From Dehalococcoidia bacterium UBA2160 (GTDB lineage: Bacteria > Chloroflexota > Dehalococcoidia > Lucifugimonadales > UBA1123), in contig DCWO01000139.1 in assembly GCA_002328865.1 (NCBI GenBank), positions 24,752-88,751 of the forward strand: a stretch of 64,000 bases of DNA. Reading direction: 5' to 3'. The position numbers and the translations under genes were made by a program. Shown here piece by piece: positions 8,995 to 17,422 of this stretch. The notes under the pieces are model-generated. The model was not told where the DNA came from. It saw only the letters and a program-made list of their open reading frames with translations, and did no database searches. Position 1 is the first letter of the stretch. Each line of letters starts with the position of its first letter.

Positions 8995-9246
8995 CTAGAA
9001 GTAAAATCCGGGTTCTTCCTCGAAGTCGGGAAGATGGTTGGCCAATCGCCAAACGTTGGCGGCAGCCGAGACGACGGATTCGTGGGCGTTGTGAGCTTCG
9101 GATTCGCCCCACAGCTCGGCGGCGCGGCGCTCCATTTCCCTTCTGATCTCAGCCTCGGTGGTTGCAGTTCGTTCGTTTGATCGCGTCACGGCAGCCCTCT
9201 CGCGCGCAAACGCGGGTACATCTCCCGCGTTCCGAATTGACACCAA
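8995..9246 (-). CDS. Small hypothetical protein, start uncertain
   Basis: Up to 83 residues, with a charged helical stretch (AEIRREMERRAAELW) followed by a Trp/Asn-containing part and an acidic-aromatic end (FEEEPGFYF). It is not recognised. The TTG at 9246 or GTG at 9243 falls inside the rpmH promoter, so a later start such as an internal GTG is quite possible. The amphipathic heptad-like region gives some support that it is translated. It is divergent from rpmH. Confidence 0.4.
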   Translation of the reverse strand: MVSIRNAGDVPAFARERAAVTRSNERTATTEAEIRREMERRAAELWGESEAHNAHESVVSAAANVWRLANHLPDFEEEPGFYF

Positions 9247-9266
9247 TTTTTGGGAATCATTATAAT
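9237..9266 (+). promoter_or_regulatory. Consensus sigma-70 type promoter for rpmH
   Basis: TTGACA (9237-9242) and TATAAT (9261-9266), both perfect matches, with an 18-base spacer. Transcription would start near 9273, giving a leader of about 20 bases before the rpmH ATG with a GAGGT ribosome site. This is the strongest promoter I see in the window. Confidence 0.85.
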
Positions 9267-9291
9267 CGTTAGGTATGTGAGGTAGCCATCA

Positions 9292-9429
9292 ATGCCAAAG
9301 AGAACTTATCAGCCACGAAAACGCCGTCGGGCCAGGGTCCACGGCTTCCGATCGAGAATGAGATCACGAGACGGCCGCAACGTAATTAAGCGACGCATGT
9401 TCAAGGGACGAAGTAGACTTACTGTTTGA
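9292..9429 (+). CDS. rpmH: 50S ribosomal protein L34
   Basis: A 45-residue, very basic protein beginning [19 protein letters not shown] and containing the conserved [13 protein letters not shown] core of L34, at the family's usual length. It is a structural component of the large ribosomal subunit. It is the first gene of the classic rpmH-rnpA-yidD-yidC-jag order, behind a consensus promoter. Unlike many bacteria, no dnaA lies upstream. Confidence 0.97.
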   Translation: MPKRTYQPRKRRRARVHGFRSRMRSRDGRNVIKRRMFKGRSRLTV

Positions 9430-9524
9430 TTCTTCGAACCCCCCGAGTCCTGCGCGTCCCTTTTTTGGGCCGCGCGGTATAATCAGCGCGCCTGAAGGCG
9501 GGGACTGGCTTTTGCCAGGCGCCT

Positions 9525-9857
9525 ATGCAGAGAGAACGCCGTCTGAGAAAGTCGAGCGATTTTGCTGCTGCGCGACGACACGGTCGGAGTTGGGCGGACC
9601 CGCTGCTCGTGTTGATCGCTCGGCGCAACGGCGCGGACGCCAGCCGATTCGGATTCGCCGTGGGCCGCCGCGTTGGCAACGCCGTTGTCCGCAATCAGAT
9701 CAAGCGGCGTCTGCGCGCATTGACGCGCCCTGTCGACATCGCGGATGGGTGGGACTTGTTGTTCATCGCCCGGCAAGGCGCCGCCAACTCGAGCTTTTCG
9801 GAACTGGCGAGGGCCGTGTCGAGACTTCTCAAACGTTCCCGCGTAGCGAGTTTGTGA
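9525..9857 (+). CDS. rnpA: Ribonuclease P protein component
   Basis: 110 residues, basic. It has the RNase P protein signature [16 protein letters not shown] (the RNR motif) and an N-terminal [12 protein letters not shown] segment. It binds RNase P RNA and helps process the 5' ends of tRNA precursors. It follows rpmH by 95 bases, as in most bacteria, and is probably co-transcribed with it. Confidence 0.96.
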   Translation: MQRERRLRKSSDFAAARRHGRSWADPLLVLIARRNGADASRFGFAVGRRVGNAVVRNQIKRRLRALTRPVDIADGWDLLFIARQGAANSSFSELARAVSRLLKRSRVASL

Positions 9858-9900
9858 CAAAACGCATGACGTTCTCAAACCGACCGTGGCGGCTTCCGAC

Positions 9901-10110
9901 ATGAAGAGACTCGCTCTCGGCGCCGTAAGGTTGTACCAACTAGTCCTGTCTCCGTACTGGCCTGGGGCTTGCAGGCATACGCCGACTTGTTCCCACTACG
10001 CCACCGAGGCAATACAGAAACACGGCGCCGGCAAAGGAGTCTGGCTGACCGTCGGTCGGCTGGGCCGATGCCGCCCATTTGGCACAAGCGGATACGATCC
10101 GGTGCCGTGA
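9901..10110 (+). CDS. yidD: Membrane protein insertion efficiency factor YidD
   Basis: 69 residues from the ATG at 9901; a GTG at 9886 would add five residues without a better ribosome site. It shows the YidD pattern: [23 protein letters not shown], then [17 protein letters not shown]. The three cysteines and the closing GxDPVP are family hallmarks. YidD is thought to be a membrane-associated helper of YidC-dependent insertion. It is usually directly upstream of yidC, but here one gene lies between them. Confidence 0.95.
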   Translation: MKRLALGAVRLYQLVLSPYWPGACRHTPTCSHYATEAIQKHGAGKGVWLTVGRLGRCRPFGTSGYDPVP

Positions 10111-10381
10111 ACTGCGAAATCGAAGATTTGCGGCGCGTCGATGGCGCCGCGTTGTGACAAGGATTGGCGTCGAATGCGCACTCAACCGACTTACATATTG
10201 AAGCATGCTGCGGCTCTGAAAGAACTGACAAGGCCGAAGAACGGCTCAATTGACCAGGCGATTTGCTGCCGTCGCATGACAAAATGAAGCAGCGAACGGT
10301 ATCGGCCTGAATGTTCAGAAGACTTAATGCTGTGTGGGGCATCGACGGCAGTCGCCCCACCGAGATATTGGAATCGTTCGG

Positions 10382-11542
10382 ATGTTGAAAACAACTGGAT
10401 CCGGCCCGCGCAAAGCAGGAATAATATTCGCGGCACTGGCTTTGGCCCTGATGGCCGGCGCCTGCAGTCGCATCAGTAATCCACAAGGATGGTCCGGGGT
10501 CGCCGCGTCCGGAGATACGCTCGTCGTTGGAACCCAGGAAGGGCAACTCCTCGCTATCGACAAGAACGATGGCTCGACCTTGTGGCGTCGCGATCTGATA
10601 GGCGAGGAAGATGAGCACGCGATCTACGGCGCCCCGATCGTCGATGGCGAAGTGGTGTTCGCCGGCAGCTACGACGGCAGGTTGTACGCGTTCGACCTCG
10701 AAGGATTGCCAGCCCGGTGGGGTGACAGGAGGCTAGACGACCGGATAGTTGGCGGACTGACGTTGGCCGGCGAGTCGATTGTGGTTGGGTCCGTATCCTT
10801 GGCCGACGACGGCGAAGACGAAGGTACGCTTTGGGCTCTGGATGCCGTCACCGGAGACGAACTGTGGCGATTCACCACCCCGGGACCGATCTGGACGACG
10901 CCCACGGTTGCCGACGGGCTGGTTTTCATCGGCACGCTGAACCAGATGATTTACGCAGTCAACCTCAGCGACGGCCAGAAAGCCTGGCAGTTCGAAACAG
11001 GCGGCGGCGTCGTGGCCAAGCCCCTCGTGTCGAACGGCCGTGTGTACGTTGGCGCGTTCGACAGCGTCTTCTACGCGCTAGACGCCAAGACCGGCGCCGA
11101 GGCCTGGAGATTCTCAGAAGCGGAGAAGTGGTTCTGGGCCGGGGCGATTGCCCGCGACAACCTGATACTGGCGCCCTCGCTGGACGGAAACTTGTACGCT
11201 CTCGACGCGACTTCAGGCTTTCCTCAGTGGAAGATCGAATCCGAAGGTTCCATCGTGGGCTCCCCTGTGATCGTCGGAGACCTGATCGCGGTTCCGATAG
11301 CCGATGGCGGAGAGTCGAAAATCTCCCTCGTTGAGATCAATGGGAGCCAGCGTGAGGCGTGCAAGATCGGCGAAGATGTGAGAACGCCGCTGTCGACGGA
11401 CGGAGAACTGATATACTTTGCCGCGACAAATCATTCGATTTGGGCGCTTCGCATCAAGCAAAACGGAAACCCGGACGAAGAGTGGGTGTATTTTACTGAC
11501 CAAGACGACCCGATTCCGAGAGATCGGAGCAAGGCGTGTTAG
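10382..11542 (+). CDS. PQQ-repeat beta-propeller lipoprotein (BamB-like)
   Basis: 386 residues from the ATG at 10382. A hydrophobic signal ends in LMAGAC, a good lipobox, so the mature protein is probably anchored outside the cytoplasmic membrane. The rest is a string of propeller blades with repeats such as GQLLAIDKNDGSTLWRRD, GRLYAFDLEG, GTLWALDAVTGDELWRF, QMIYAVNLSDGQKAWQFETG and SVFYALDAKTGAEAWRF, about seven or eight in all. The fold is that of BamB and PQQ-type WD-like proteins, but PQQ-binding catalytic residues are not evident. It sits between yidD and yidC, ending 17 bases before yidC, which suggests a link to membrane protein insertion or folding (inference). Confidence 0.88.
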   Translation: MLKTTGSGPRKAGIIFAALALALMAGACSRISNPQGWSGVAASGDTLVVGTQEGQLLAIDKNDGSTLWRRDLIGEEDEHAIYGAPIVDGEVVFAGSYDGRLYAFDLEGLPARWGDRRLDDRIVGGLTLAGESIVVGSVSLADDGEDEGTLWALDAVTGDELWRFTTPGPIWTTPTVADGLVFIGTLNQMIYAVNLSDGQKAWQFETGGGVVAKPLVSNGRVYVGAFDSVFYALDAKTGAEAWRFSEAEKWFWAGAIARDNLILAPSLDGNLYALDATSGFPQWKIESEGSIVGSPVIVGDLIAVPIADGGESKISLVEINGSQREACKIGEDVRTPLSTDGELIYFAATNHSIWALRIKQNGNPDEEWVYFTDQDDPIPRDRSKAC

Positions 11543-11559
11543 GGGCGGACTGAGGCAAT

Positions 11560-12480
11560 TTGGAATTCATAATCGACACCTGGAATTTGGTAATCATCCA
11601 GCCGATGATCAATGGCTTGGTGATGTTGTACAGTGTATTCTTCAGCAACTTCGGCATCGCTGTGATCGCGTTCACGCTGATTGTCCGGATGATCATGATC
11701 CCCTTGTCCGTCAAGCAGAGCCGTCAGATCAAGTCAATGGGCGCACTTCAGCCGCTGATGAAGGAGATCCAGGCAAAGCACAAAAACGACAAGCAGCGGG
11801 CATCCCAAGAGACGATGCGCCTGTACAAGGACCACGGAGTCAACCCGCTGGGTTGCCTGGGACCGATGTTCATCCAGTTCCCGATTTGGATCGGCCTGTA
11901 CCAGGCGATCCTGCAAACGGTGCCTTCGAATCCCGAGAGCCTCGTCGGCCTGTCCCGTCACCTGTATGGCTGGCTTCCGCAGGTTCACAAGGTAGTGCCG
12001 ATCGACAGTTCGTTCCTCTGGCTGGACCTGGCCAAGCCAGATCCTTCGCCGTTCATTATGCCCATTTTGGTGGGCGGCTCGATGTTCGTAATGCAGAAGA
12101 TGTCGAGCATGCCGGCCGCGGACGACCGGCAGGCATCGACAAATCGTATGATGTTGTGGATGATGCCGCTGATGTTCGGTTTCTTCACGCTGAATTTCCC
12201 GAGCGGACTGGCAGTGTATTGGGTGGTTTCAAACGTGATTGGGGTGGCGATTCAGGGGTTCATCACTGGTTGGGACCCGCTGAAGAACCTGTTCGCCTTC
12301 GGGCGCGCCGCCGATCAGGCGAGTACGGTCAGCACGACGCCTTCGCTGGCTTTGCCCACCGAGGAGACGGTAATCAATGACGGAGATAGTAATAACGGCC
12401 AAGACAGTGGACGAAGCAATCGAGCTCGCCCTAAAGGAGCTCGACGCCGAGCGCGCCGAGGTAGAAATAGACGTCGTTAG
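11560..12480 (+). CDS. yidC: Membrane protein insertase YidC/Oxa1 family
   Basis: 306 residues, a short form like those of Gram-positives, without the large periplasmic domain. The core shows the expected transmembrane helices, with the groove arginine in FTLIVRMIMIPLS at about residue 43, a cytoplasmic helical hairpin (MKEIQAKHKNDKQRASQETM), then GCLGPMFIQFPIWIGLYQAI. The C-terminus is strongly basic (RPKGARRRARRGRNRRR), a type of tail that contacts ribosomes in other YidC proteins. That tail is encoded entirely inside the start of jag, in another frame. The TTG start is preceded by a GAGG-like site. Confidence 0.95.
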   Translation: MEFIIDTWNLVIIQPMINGLVMLYSVFFSNFGIAVIAFTLIVRMIMIPLSVKQSRQIKSMGALQPLMKEIQAKHKNDKQRASQETMRLYKDHGVNPLGCLGPMFIQFPIWIGLYQAILQTVPSNPESLVGLSRHLYGWLPQVHKVVPIDSSFLWLDLAKPDPSPFIMPILVGGSMFVMQKMSSMPAADDRQASTNRMMLWMMPLMFGFFTLNFPSGLAVYWVVSNVIGVAIQGFITGWDPLKNLFAFGRAADQASTVSTTPSLALPTEETVINDGDSNNGQDSGRSNRARPKGARRRARRGRNRRR

Positions 12481-13012
12481 CCGAGGCAAGGCTGGCATAC
12501 TCGGGATCGGCAGTGAGCCGGCCAAGGTGCGGGCGGTTCTTCTGGATGCTCCGTCCGACATTGTCACGACGACCACCGAGGTGCTCGACAAAGTTGTGTC
12601 GTTGCTCGGAGTTGACGTGGTCACCTCGCTGACCAACGCCGAGAAAGAAGACCTCGGCGGTCCAGCTTTCGACATCGAAGGTGACGACGCCGGGCTGCTC
12701 ATCGGACGGCGAGGCGAAACCCTGAAGTCGCTCCAGTTCCTCGTCAAGTACATGGTCAGCCAGCGACTGGGCGTCAACGCCAACCTTCAGGTGGACGTCG
12801 AAGGCTACCAGGAGCGCAGGAACCAGGCTCTGGCCAACATGGCCCGTCGCGTGGCGCAGCGCGTACTGGATTCAGGGAACCCCATCAGCCTGGAGCCAAT
12901 GCCAGCCAACGAACGGCGAATCGTTCACCTGACCCTCGCGGACCACGCACACGTCACCACGGAGAGCGCTGGCTCCGGCGTGGCCAGGCAGGTTGTGGTG
13001 CACCCCAAGTAG
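12377..13012 (+). CDS. jag: RNA-binding protein Jag/KhpB
   Basis: 211 residues with three parts: an N-terminal Jag_N domain (1 to about 55, with GKAGILGIGSEPAKV), a type-II KH domain with the GxxG loop in LLIGRRGETLKSLQ (about 110-125), and a C-terminal R3H domain (NERRIVHLTLADH, R-x3-H). KhpB proteins bind RNA and influence cell elongation or envelope synthesis in Gram-positives. The ATG has GGAGA nine bases upstream. The first 104 bases overlap yidC in a different frame. Confidence 0.95.
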   Translation: MTEIVITAKTVDEAIELALKELDAERAEVEIDVVSRGKAGILGIGSEPAKVRAVLLDAPSDIVTTTTEVLDKVVSLLGVDVVTSLTNAEKEDLGGPAFDIEGDDAGLLIGRRGETLKSLQFLVKYMVSQRLGVNANLQVDVEGYQERRNQALANMARRVAQRVLDSGNPISLEPMPANERRIVHLTLADHAHVTTESAGSGVARQVVVHPK

Positions 13013-13084
13013 CCGCTTCAACCAAAGCGCGCCGACTTTCATTGACGACGCTGACCAGGTTCGAGATCGAGCGGGTGCAGAGTC

Positions 13085-13918
13085 ATGTCGAGTCCCATCA
13101 AGCCCGATGTCGTAGTGGTGGGCAACGTCACCAAGGACTTGACCAAGGAAGGTTATGTCCTGGGAGGCGGGGTCTCTTACGCTGCGTTGACTGTCAAAGC
13201 GCTCGGATTGAATCCCGCGGTGGTCACGAGTTGCGGCATCGATGTGGATCCCTCGGCGCTCCTGCAGGGGATTCCGGCTCATGTTGTCCCTTCTAATTCG
13301 ACCACGACCTTCGTTAACTCGTACCACGGCGGCCGTAGGCGTCAAGTGATCAAAGCTGTAGCCAACGTCATATTCGCGGCCGATGTCCCGGACGATTGGC
13401 GCGCGGCGCCGCTCGTGCTGCTGGCGCCGATCGCCCGCGAGATCGACGACTCCATCCTGGACGCGTTTCACTCGGCCACTGTCGCGGCGTCCATCCAGGG
13501 CTGGGTCAGAGATTGGGACGATCAAGGCAACGTCTTCTCGAAACCTTGGGACGGAGGGCGCGTGCTGGAGCGAATCGACGCCGTCCAGTTCTCCGACGAT
13601 GACGACGTGCCGTCTGAGCAGATCGCCCAATGGAATGAGCGTTGCCCTGTACTCCTCAATACCCGTGGCTCCAAGGGCTGCCGGATATGGACCCGTGGGG
13701 CTTGGCGCGATCTGCCTGCCTTTTCGGCAAATGAAGTAGATCCGACCGGCGCGGGGGATGTGTTCTCGGCGGCGTACCTGGTAAGATTTCGAGAATCCGA
13801 AGACGAGCTGGACGCGGCCAGGTTTGCTGGCTGCGCAGCCAGCTTCTGCGTAGAACGCCAAGGCGTCGAAGGTATCCCAAACCGGGTCCAGATTGAGGCT
13901 CGACTCAGAAGGAAATGA
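13085..13918 (+). CDS. PfkB/ribokinase-family carbohydrate kinase
   Basis: 277 residues. The family's second signature DPTGAGDVFSAAYL is intact, including the catalytic Asp of GAGD. The N-terminal GGGVSYAALTVKALGLN stretch matches the substrate-lid and glycine motif of PfkB kinases. These enzymes phosphorylate sugars, nucleosides or similar substrates with ATP; the substrate cannot be read from the sequence. It lies 72 bases downstream of jag and may share its transcript. The ribosome site before ATG 13085 is modest. Confidence 0.85.
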   Translation: MSSPIKPDVVVVGNVTKDLTKEGYVLGGGVSYAALTVKALGLNPAVVTSCGIDVDPSALLQGIPAHVVPSNSTTTFVNSYHGGRRRQVIKAVANVIFAADVPDDWRAAPLVLLAPIAREIDDSILDAFHSATVAASIQGWVRDWDDQGNVFSKPWDGGRVLERIDAVQFSDDDDVPSEQIAQWNERCPVLLNTRGSKGCRIWTRGAWRDLPAFSANEVDPTGAGDVFSAAYLVRFRESEDELDAARFAGCAASFCVERQGVEGIPNRVQIEARLRRK

Positions 13919-14057
13919 CATCCTCAAAGCCATCTGTTTCGACTGTGACAGCTTAGCGGCGTTCGTTCTGGCATCGGACGCAGCATGAATCGATGTTTCT
14001 CGGCATCATGATCCGATAGACTCGGCCCGACAACGACTCATCAGAACCGGAAGGCAG

Positions 14058-14834
14058 TTGACGGTGGAAAACAAACGCGTCACGTTGGCGCCTCTTGACC
14101 GGGTAGCGGTTGTTACACTGCGGTGGCAAGATGGCGACGGCCGAATCGACAACCCGATAGCTTTCGACATTGCCGACGTCTGCGCCGAAGTGAGACAGGA
14201 CGACTCCGTTTGGGTTGTCGTCCTGACCGCTGACGGCGCCGAATTCTGTGGCGGGACCGATCCGGCCGCACTCCGTGCCGCCCAGACTGACGCCGCAGCG
14301 ATCGAGACGCTCCGTGTGGCTGACGCTATCGCGGCCATAGAGAAGCCGGTTGTTTGCGCCATCAACGGCGACGCCGTCGACCAGGGTCTCGAGATTGCAC
14401 TCGCATGCGACCTGCGTGTTGCGTCAACCGGGGCGACGCTCGGGATGACGCAACTCGAACGCGGTTCGATGCCTTGGGATGGTGGGACACAGCGCCTGCC
14501 AAGATTGATCGGCCGGAGCAGGGCAACCGAGATGCTGCTGACATCCAGGTTGGTGTCGGCGGACGAAGCCGAGAACATCGGGTTGGTCAACTCGGTTGTC
14601 GGGCCGTCACAACTCCAAGACAAGGCGATCGAACTCGCATCCGTCATCGCTTCTCACGGCCCAATTGCCCTCAGATACGTCAAAGAAGCAGTTCTGAACG
14701 GTCTCGATCTAACCGTGGAACAGGGCCTGAGTCTCGAGGCCGACCTCAGCTTTTTGCTGCAAAGCACCAAAGACAGGTCAGAAGGCCTGTCATCGTTCTT
14801 GGCGAGACGAAAGCCTGAATACAGTGGCGAATAG
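14058..14834 (+). CDS. Enoyl-CoA hydratase/isomerase family protein with altered active site
   Basis: 258 residues of crotonase fold, with the oxyanion-hole region FCGGTDPAAL and GSMPWDGGTQRLPRLIG. In crotonase two glutamates (Glu144 and Glu164, rat numbering) activate water. Here the second is kept (RATEMLL), but the first position reads Gln in GMTQLERG where hydratases have PE. A simple hydratase reaction is therefore doubtful, and an isomerase, hydrolase or other crotonase chemistry is possible. The TTG start is used; a GTG six bases later is an alternative. It is followed at once by a second crotonase paralogue. Confidence 0.82.
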   Translation: MTVENKRVTLAPLDRVAVVTLRWQDGDGRIDNPIAFDIADVCAEVRQDDSVWVVVLTADGAEFCGGTDPAALRAAQTDAAAIETLRVADAIAAIEKPVVCAINGDAVDQGLEIALACDLRVASTGATLGMTQLERGSMPWDGGTQRLPRLIGRSRATEMLLTSRLVSADEAENIGLVNSVVGPSQLQDKAIELASVIASHGPIALRYVKEAVLNGLDLTVEQGLSLEADLSFLLQSTKDRSEGLSSFLARRKPEYSGE

Positions 14835-14850
14835 TGCGGACGGAGGACAG

Positions 14851-15588
14851 GTGACGGCTGACGAGACGACGGTTCTATATGCGAAGGACGGCCCCGTTGC
14901 CCGGATCGTCCTCAACCGTCCGAAACAGATCAACGCATTCAACGTGCAAATGCGCGACGACCTGTTTGCCGCTCTGGAAGCGGCCAAAGACGATCCCGAC
15001 GTCAGGGCCGTCCTGATCTCAGGCGCCGGCGACAGAGGATTCTGCGCCGGAGCGGACCTCACGGAATTCGGATCCACACCCTCCCAGGCCATAGCCAGGC
15101 AGGTGCGTTGGGAGCGGGACCTCTGGGGCCTGTTCCTGACTTTCACAAAACCGCTTGTGGCCGCCCTCCATGGCTTCGTGATCGGTTCCGGTGTCGAGAT
15201 CGCATGCCTCTGCGACATCAGGATCGCCTCCGAGAGCGCCACGTTCCGCATGCCGGAAACGGCGCTGGGAATGGTTCCGGCCGCCGGCGGCAGTCAGACT
15301 CTGCCCAGAGTCATGGGGCAGGGCGACGCGATGGAGATGCTGTTGGCCAACACGCGGGTTTCGGCGTCGGGGGCGATATCGACAGGACTCGTGCACGAGG
15401 TCGTGTCCGACGAAGATCTGGACGCGACGGCGATGGCCACGGCCAGCTACTTGGCCTCACGGCCTCCCGACGCGGTCGCGGCGATCAAACAGGCTGTTTT
15501 GACCGGCATGGACCTCCCAATCGCGCAAGGACTCGCACTGGAGCGCCGACTTGCGGCGCGATTGACGGCCGGAATGTCGGAAGGGTAG
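14851..15588 (+). CDS. Enoyl-CoA hydratase
   Basis: 245 residues from GTG 14851, which has GGAGG just upstream; a GTG at 14824 overlapping the previous gene would add nine residues but lacks a ribosome site. Both catalytic glutamates of crotonase are present, in FRMPETALGMVPAAGG and in DAMEMLL, as is the oxyanion-hole segment GFCAGADLTEF. It probably hydrates enoyl-CoA esters in fatty acid or amino acid breakdown. It belongs with the preceding crotonase paralogue and the following acyl-CoA ligase, a common beta-oxidation-type set. Confidence 0.88.
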   Translation: MTADETTVLYAKDGPVARIVLNRPKQINAFNVQMRDDLFAALEAAKDDPDVRAVLISGAGDRGFCAGADLTEFGSTPSQAIARQVRWERDLWGLFLTFTKPLVAALHGFVIGSGVEIACLCDIRIASESATFRMPETALGMVPAAGGSQTLPRVMGQGDAMEMLLANTRVSASGAISTGLVHEVVSDEDLDATAMATASYLASRPPDAVAAIKQAVLTGMDLPIAQGLALERRLAARLTAGMSEG

Positions 15589-15655
15589 TGGAAACGAAGC
15601 CATATTGATGGTAGGCTATCGGGCGAATCTTCGACCAGGGGGCCCGTACTAGGAA

Positions 15656-17224
15656 ATGAATATCACCGAGTTTCTCGCCATATCGGCCGCCATCGTTCCC
15701 GATCGACCGGCTATGGTGTTCGAAGACCGGACAACGACATTCGAACAGTTGCAGTCCCGTGTCAACAAACTTGCAAACGGCATGGCGGAACTTGGGGTCG
15801 GCGCGGGAGACCGGGTCGCGTTTCTCCACGTCAACACCGACCACTACGTCGAGGCATGCTTCGCCGCCGCGAAGCTGGACGCGGTGTTTGTTCCGCTCAA
15901 CTTCCGCGCCCGCGGCGAAGAGCTTTCGTACATGATCAACGACTCCACGCCGAAAGTTCTGTTCCTAGGGCCCAGATACGCCGACCTCGTCAAGTCGTTC
16001 GCCGATGAAACCGAAAGCGTCGAGCACTACATCTGCATGGAGACCGAACTGGAAGGGTGGACGTCCTACGACGCCCTTTTGAACGAATCTTCCGACGAGG
16101 AAAGGTACCCCGAGGCGGGCGACGACGATCTGGCCGTAATCATGTTCACGGCCGGAACGACCGGATCCCCCAAGGGTGTAATGCTCTCCCATGAGAGCTT
16201 CTCGTCGTACATCCTCAGCAACGTTTCTCCGGCGGACCCTGATGTCGATGAACGGAATATCCTGACCGTGCCGCTCTATCACATCGCCGGAATGCAGGCG
16301 GTAGTGTCGGCCGTCTACGCTGGCCGGACGCTGATCATTCAGCGTCAGTTCGATGCGCTCGGCTGGATGCAGCTTGTCGAAGAGCACAAGGTCGACCGGG
16401 CGATGATGGTGCCGACCATGCTGAAACTCCTGATGGACCACGAAGAGTTCCATTCTCACGATCTGAACAGCCTCAAAGTCATCACCTACGGCGCGGCGCC
16501 GATGCCCATCCAAGTGATCAAACGAGCCATCGAGGAGCTGCCTAACGCTCACTTCATTAATGCGTTTGGACAGACCGAAACGGCTGCGACGATCACGATG
16601 CTGCCTCCCGAAGACCACATCTTGACTGGCACGCCCGAGGAGATAGACCGGAAACTCAAGCGTCTTTCCTCCATCGGAAAGCCGTTGGTGGACGTGGAAG
16701 TTCGGATCGTCGACGAGGACGGAGAGCAGTTGGACGTCGGCGAAACCGGTGAGATCGTCGCCAGCGGAGCCCGTCTGATGAAAGGTTACTGGCACATGGA
16801 AGCCGCCACCAAAGAGGCAATCCGCGGCGGATGGCTCTATACCGGAGACCTTGGGTACATGGACCCCGACGGCTACATCTTCCTCTCAGGGCGAGCAAAG
16901 GATTTCATCAAACGGGGCGGCGAGATGATATCGCCGGAAGAGGTGGAGCAGGTCCTGCAATCGCATCCAGCCATCGACGAGGCGGCGATCATCGGCATTC
17001 CCGATCTCGACTGGGGCGAGCGCGTCCGAGCCATCGTCGTGGCCAAACGAGGCCAAACGGTCGAGGAAGCCGAGATCATCGAGTACTGCCGCCAGCACCT
17101 GGCCAGCTACAAGAAACCCGAATCGGTGGTTTTGACGGACGAGCTCCCGCGAAATCCGCTTGGCAAGGTCTTGAAGCGAGTGCTCAGAGAGCAGTACGCG
17201 GAACCGATCGGCGCCGCAGACTAG
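15656..17224 (+). CDS. Acyl-CoA ligase (AMP-binding, long-chain/medium-chain type)
   Basis: 522 residues of the adenylate-forming superfamily. Motifs in order: P-loop FTAGTTGSPKGVMLSHE, YGAAPMP, INAFGQTET, YTGDLGYMDPDGYIFLSGR, FIKRGGEMISPEEVE and the C-terminal catalytic lysine in PRNPLGKVLKR. It activates a carboxylic acid with ATP and joins it to CoA. Chain length is not predictable by eye. It follows two crotonase genes on the same strand with 67 bases between, so the three may serve one acyl-CoA pathway. Confidence 0.92.
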   Translation: MNITEFLAISAAIVPDRPAMVFEDRTTTFEQLQSRVNKLANGMAELGVGAGDRVAFLHVNTDHYVEACFAAAKLDAVFVPLNFRARGEELSYMINDSTPKVLFLGPRYADLVKSFADETESVEHYICMETELEGWTSYDALLNESSDEERYPEAGDDDLAVIMFTAGTTGSPKGVMLSHESFSSYILSNVSPADPDVDERNILTVPLYHIAGMQAVVSAVYAGRTLIIQRQFDALGWMQLVEEHKVDRAMMVPTMLKLLMDHEEFHSHDLNSLKVITYGAAPMPIQVIKRAIEELPNAHFINAFGQTETAATITMLPPEDHILTGTPEEIDRKLKRLSSIGKPLVDVEVRIVDEDGEQLDVGETGEIVASGARLMKGYWHMEAATKEAIRGGWLYTGDLGYMDPDGYIFLSGRAKDFIKRGGEMISPEEVEQVLQSHPAIDEAAIIGIPDLDWGERVRAIVVAKRGQTVEEAEIIEYCRQHLASYKKPESVVLTDELPRNPLGKVLKRVLREQYAEPIGAAD

Positions 17225-17261
17225 CGCCTCTATCCTATGCCGAAACTCAACTTAGTCCGTC

Positions 17262-17320
17262 CGTCCTGAGTCCCGACGCATCGGGATCCCGGCTTTGTCG
17301 GGACCTGCCGAAGGACCCCG
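17262..17320. repeat. Imperfect palindromic intergenic element / possible terminator
   Basis: Between the acyl-CoA ligase and serS, TCCCGAC (17271-17277) pairs with GTCGGGA (17297-17303), and the outer GTCCTGAG and GAAGGAC parts are also roughly complementary. The arrangement resembles the widely dispersed GTCCTGAG...GAAGGAC family of small palindromic elements. It lies between convergent genes, so it could also end transcription in both directions. Confidence 0.55.
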
Positions 17321-17422
17321 ACGTGCCAAGTATCGCCACGCGACCAGCGAGCGCCGACAACATTAGCTGAAATTCCTTCACTGACTGCCCCCAGGAACTG
17401 TCCCGCGAGGGTGTGGCGGCGA

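Noticed and set aside
10130..10150. 7-bp hairpin after yidD (GCGGCGC/GCGCCGC)
   Set aside because: No T-run and the GC-rich background makes chance pairing likely; not strong enough to call a terminator.
12872..13933. Long minus-strand frame opposite the PfkB kinase and jag
   Set aside because: Shadow of two well-supported genes; composition is that of an antisense frame.
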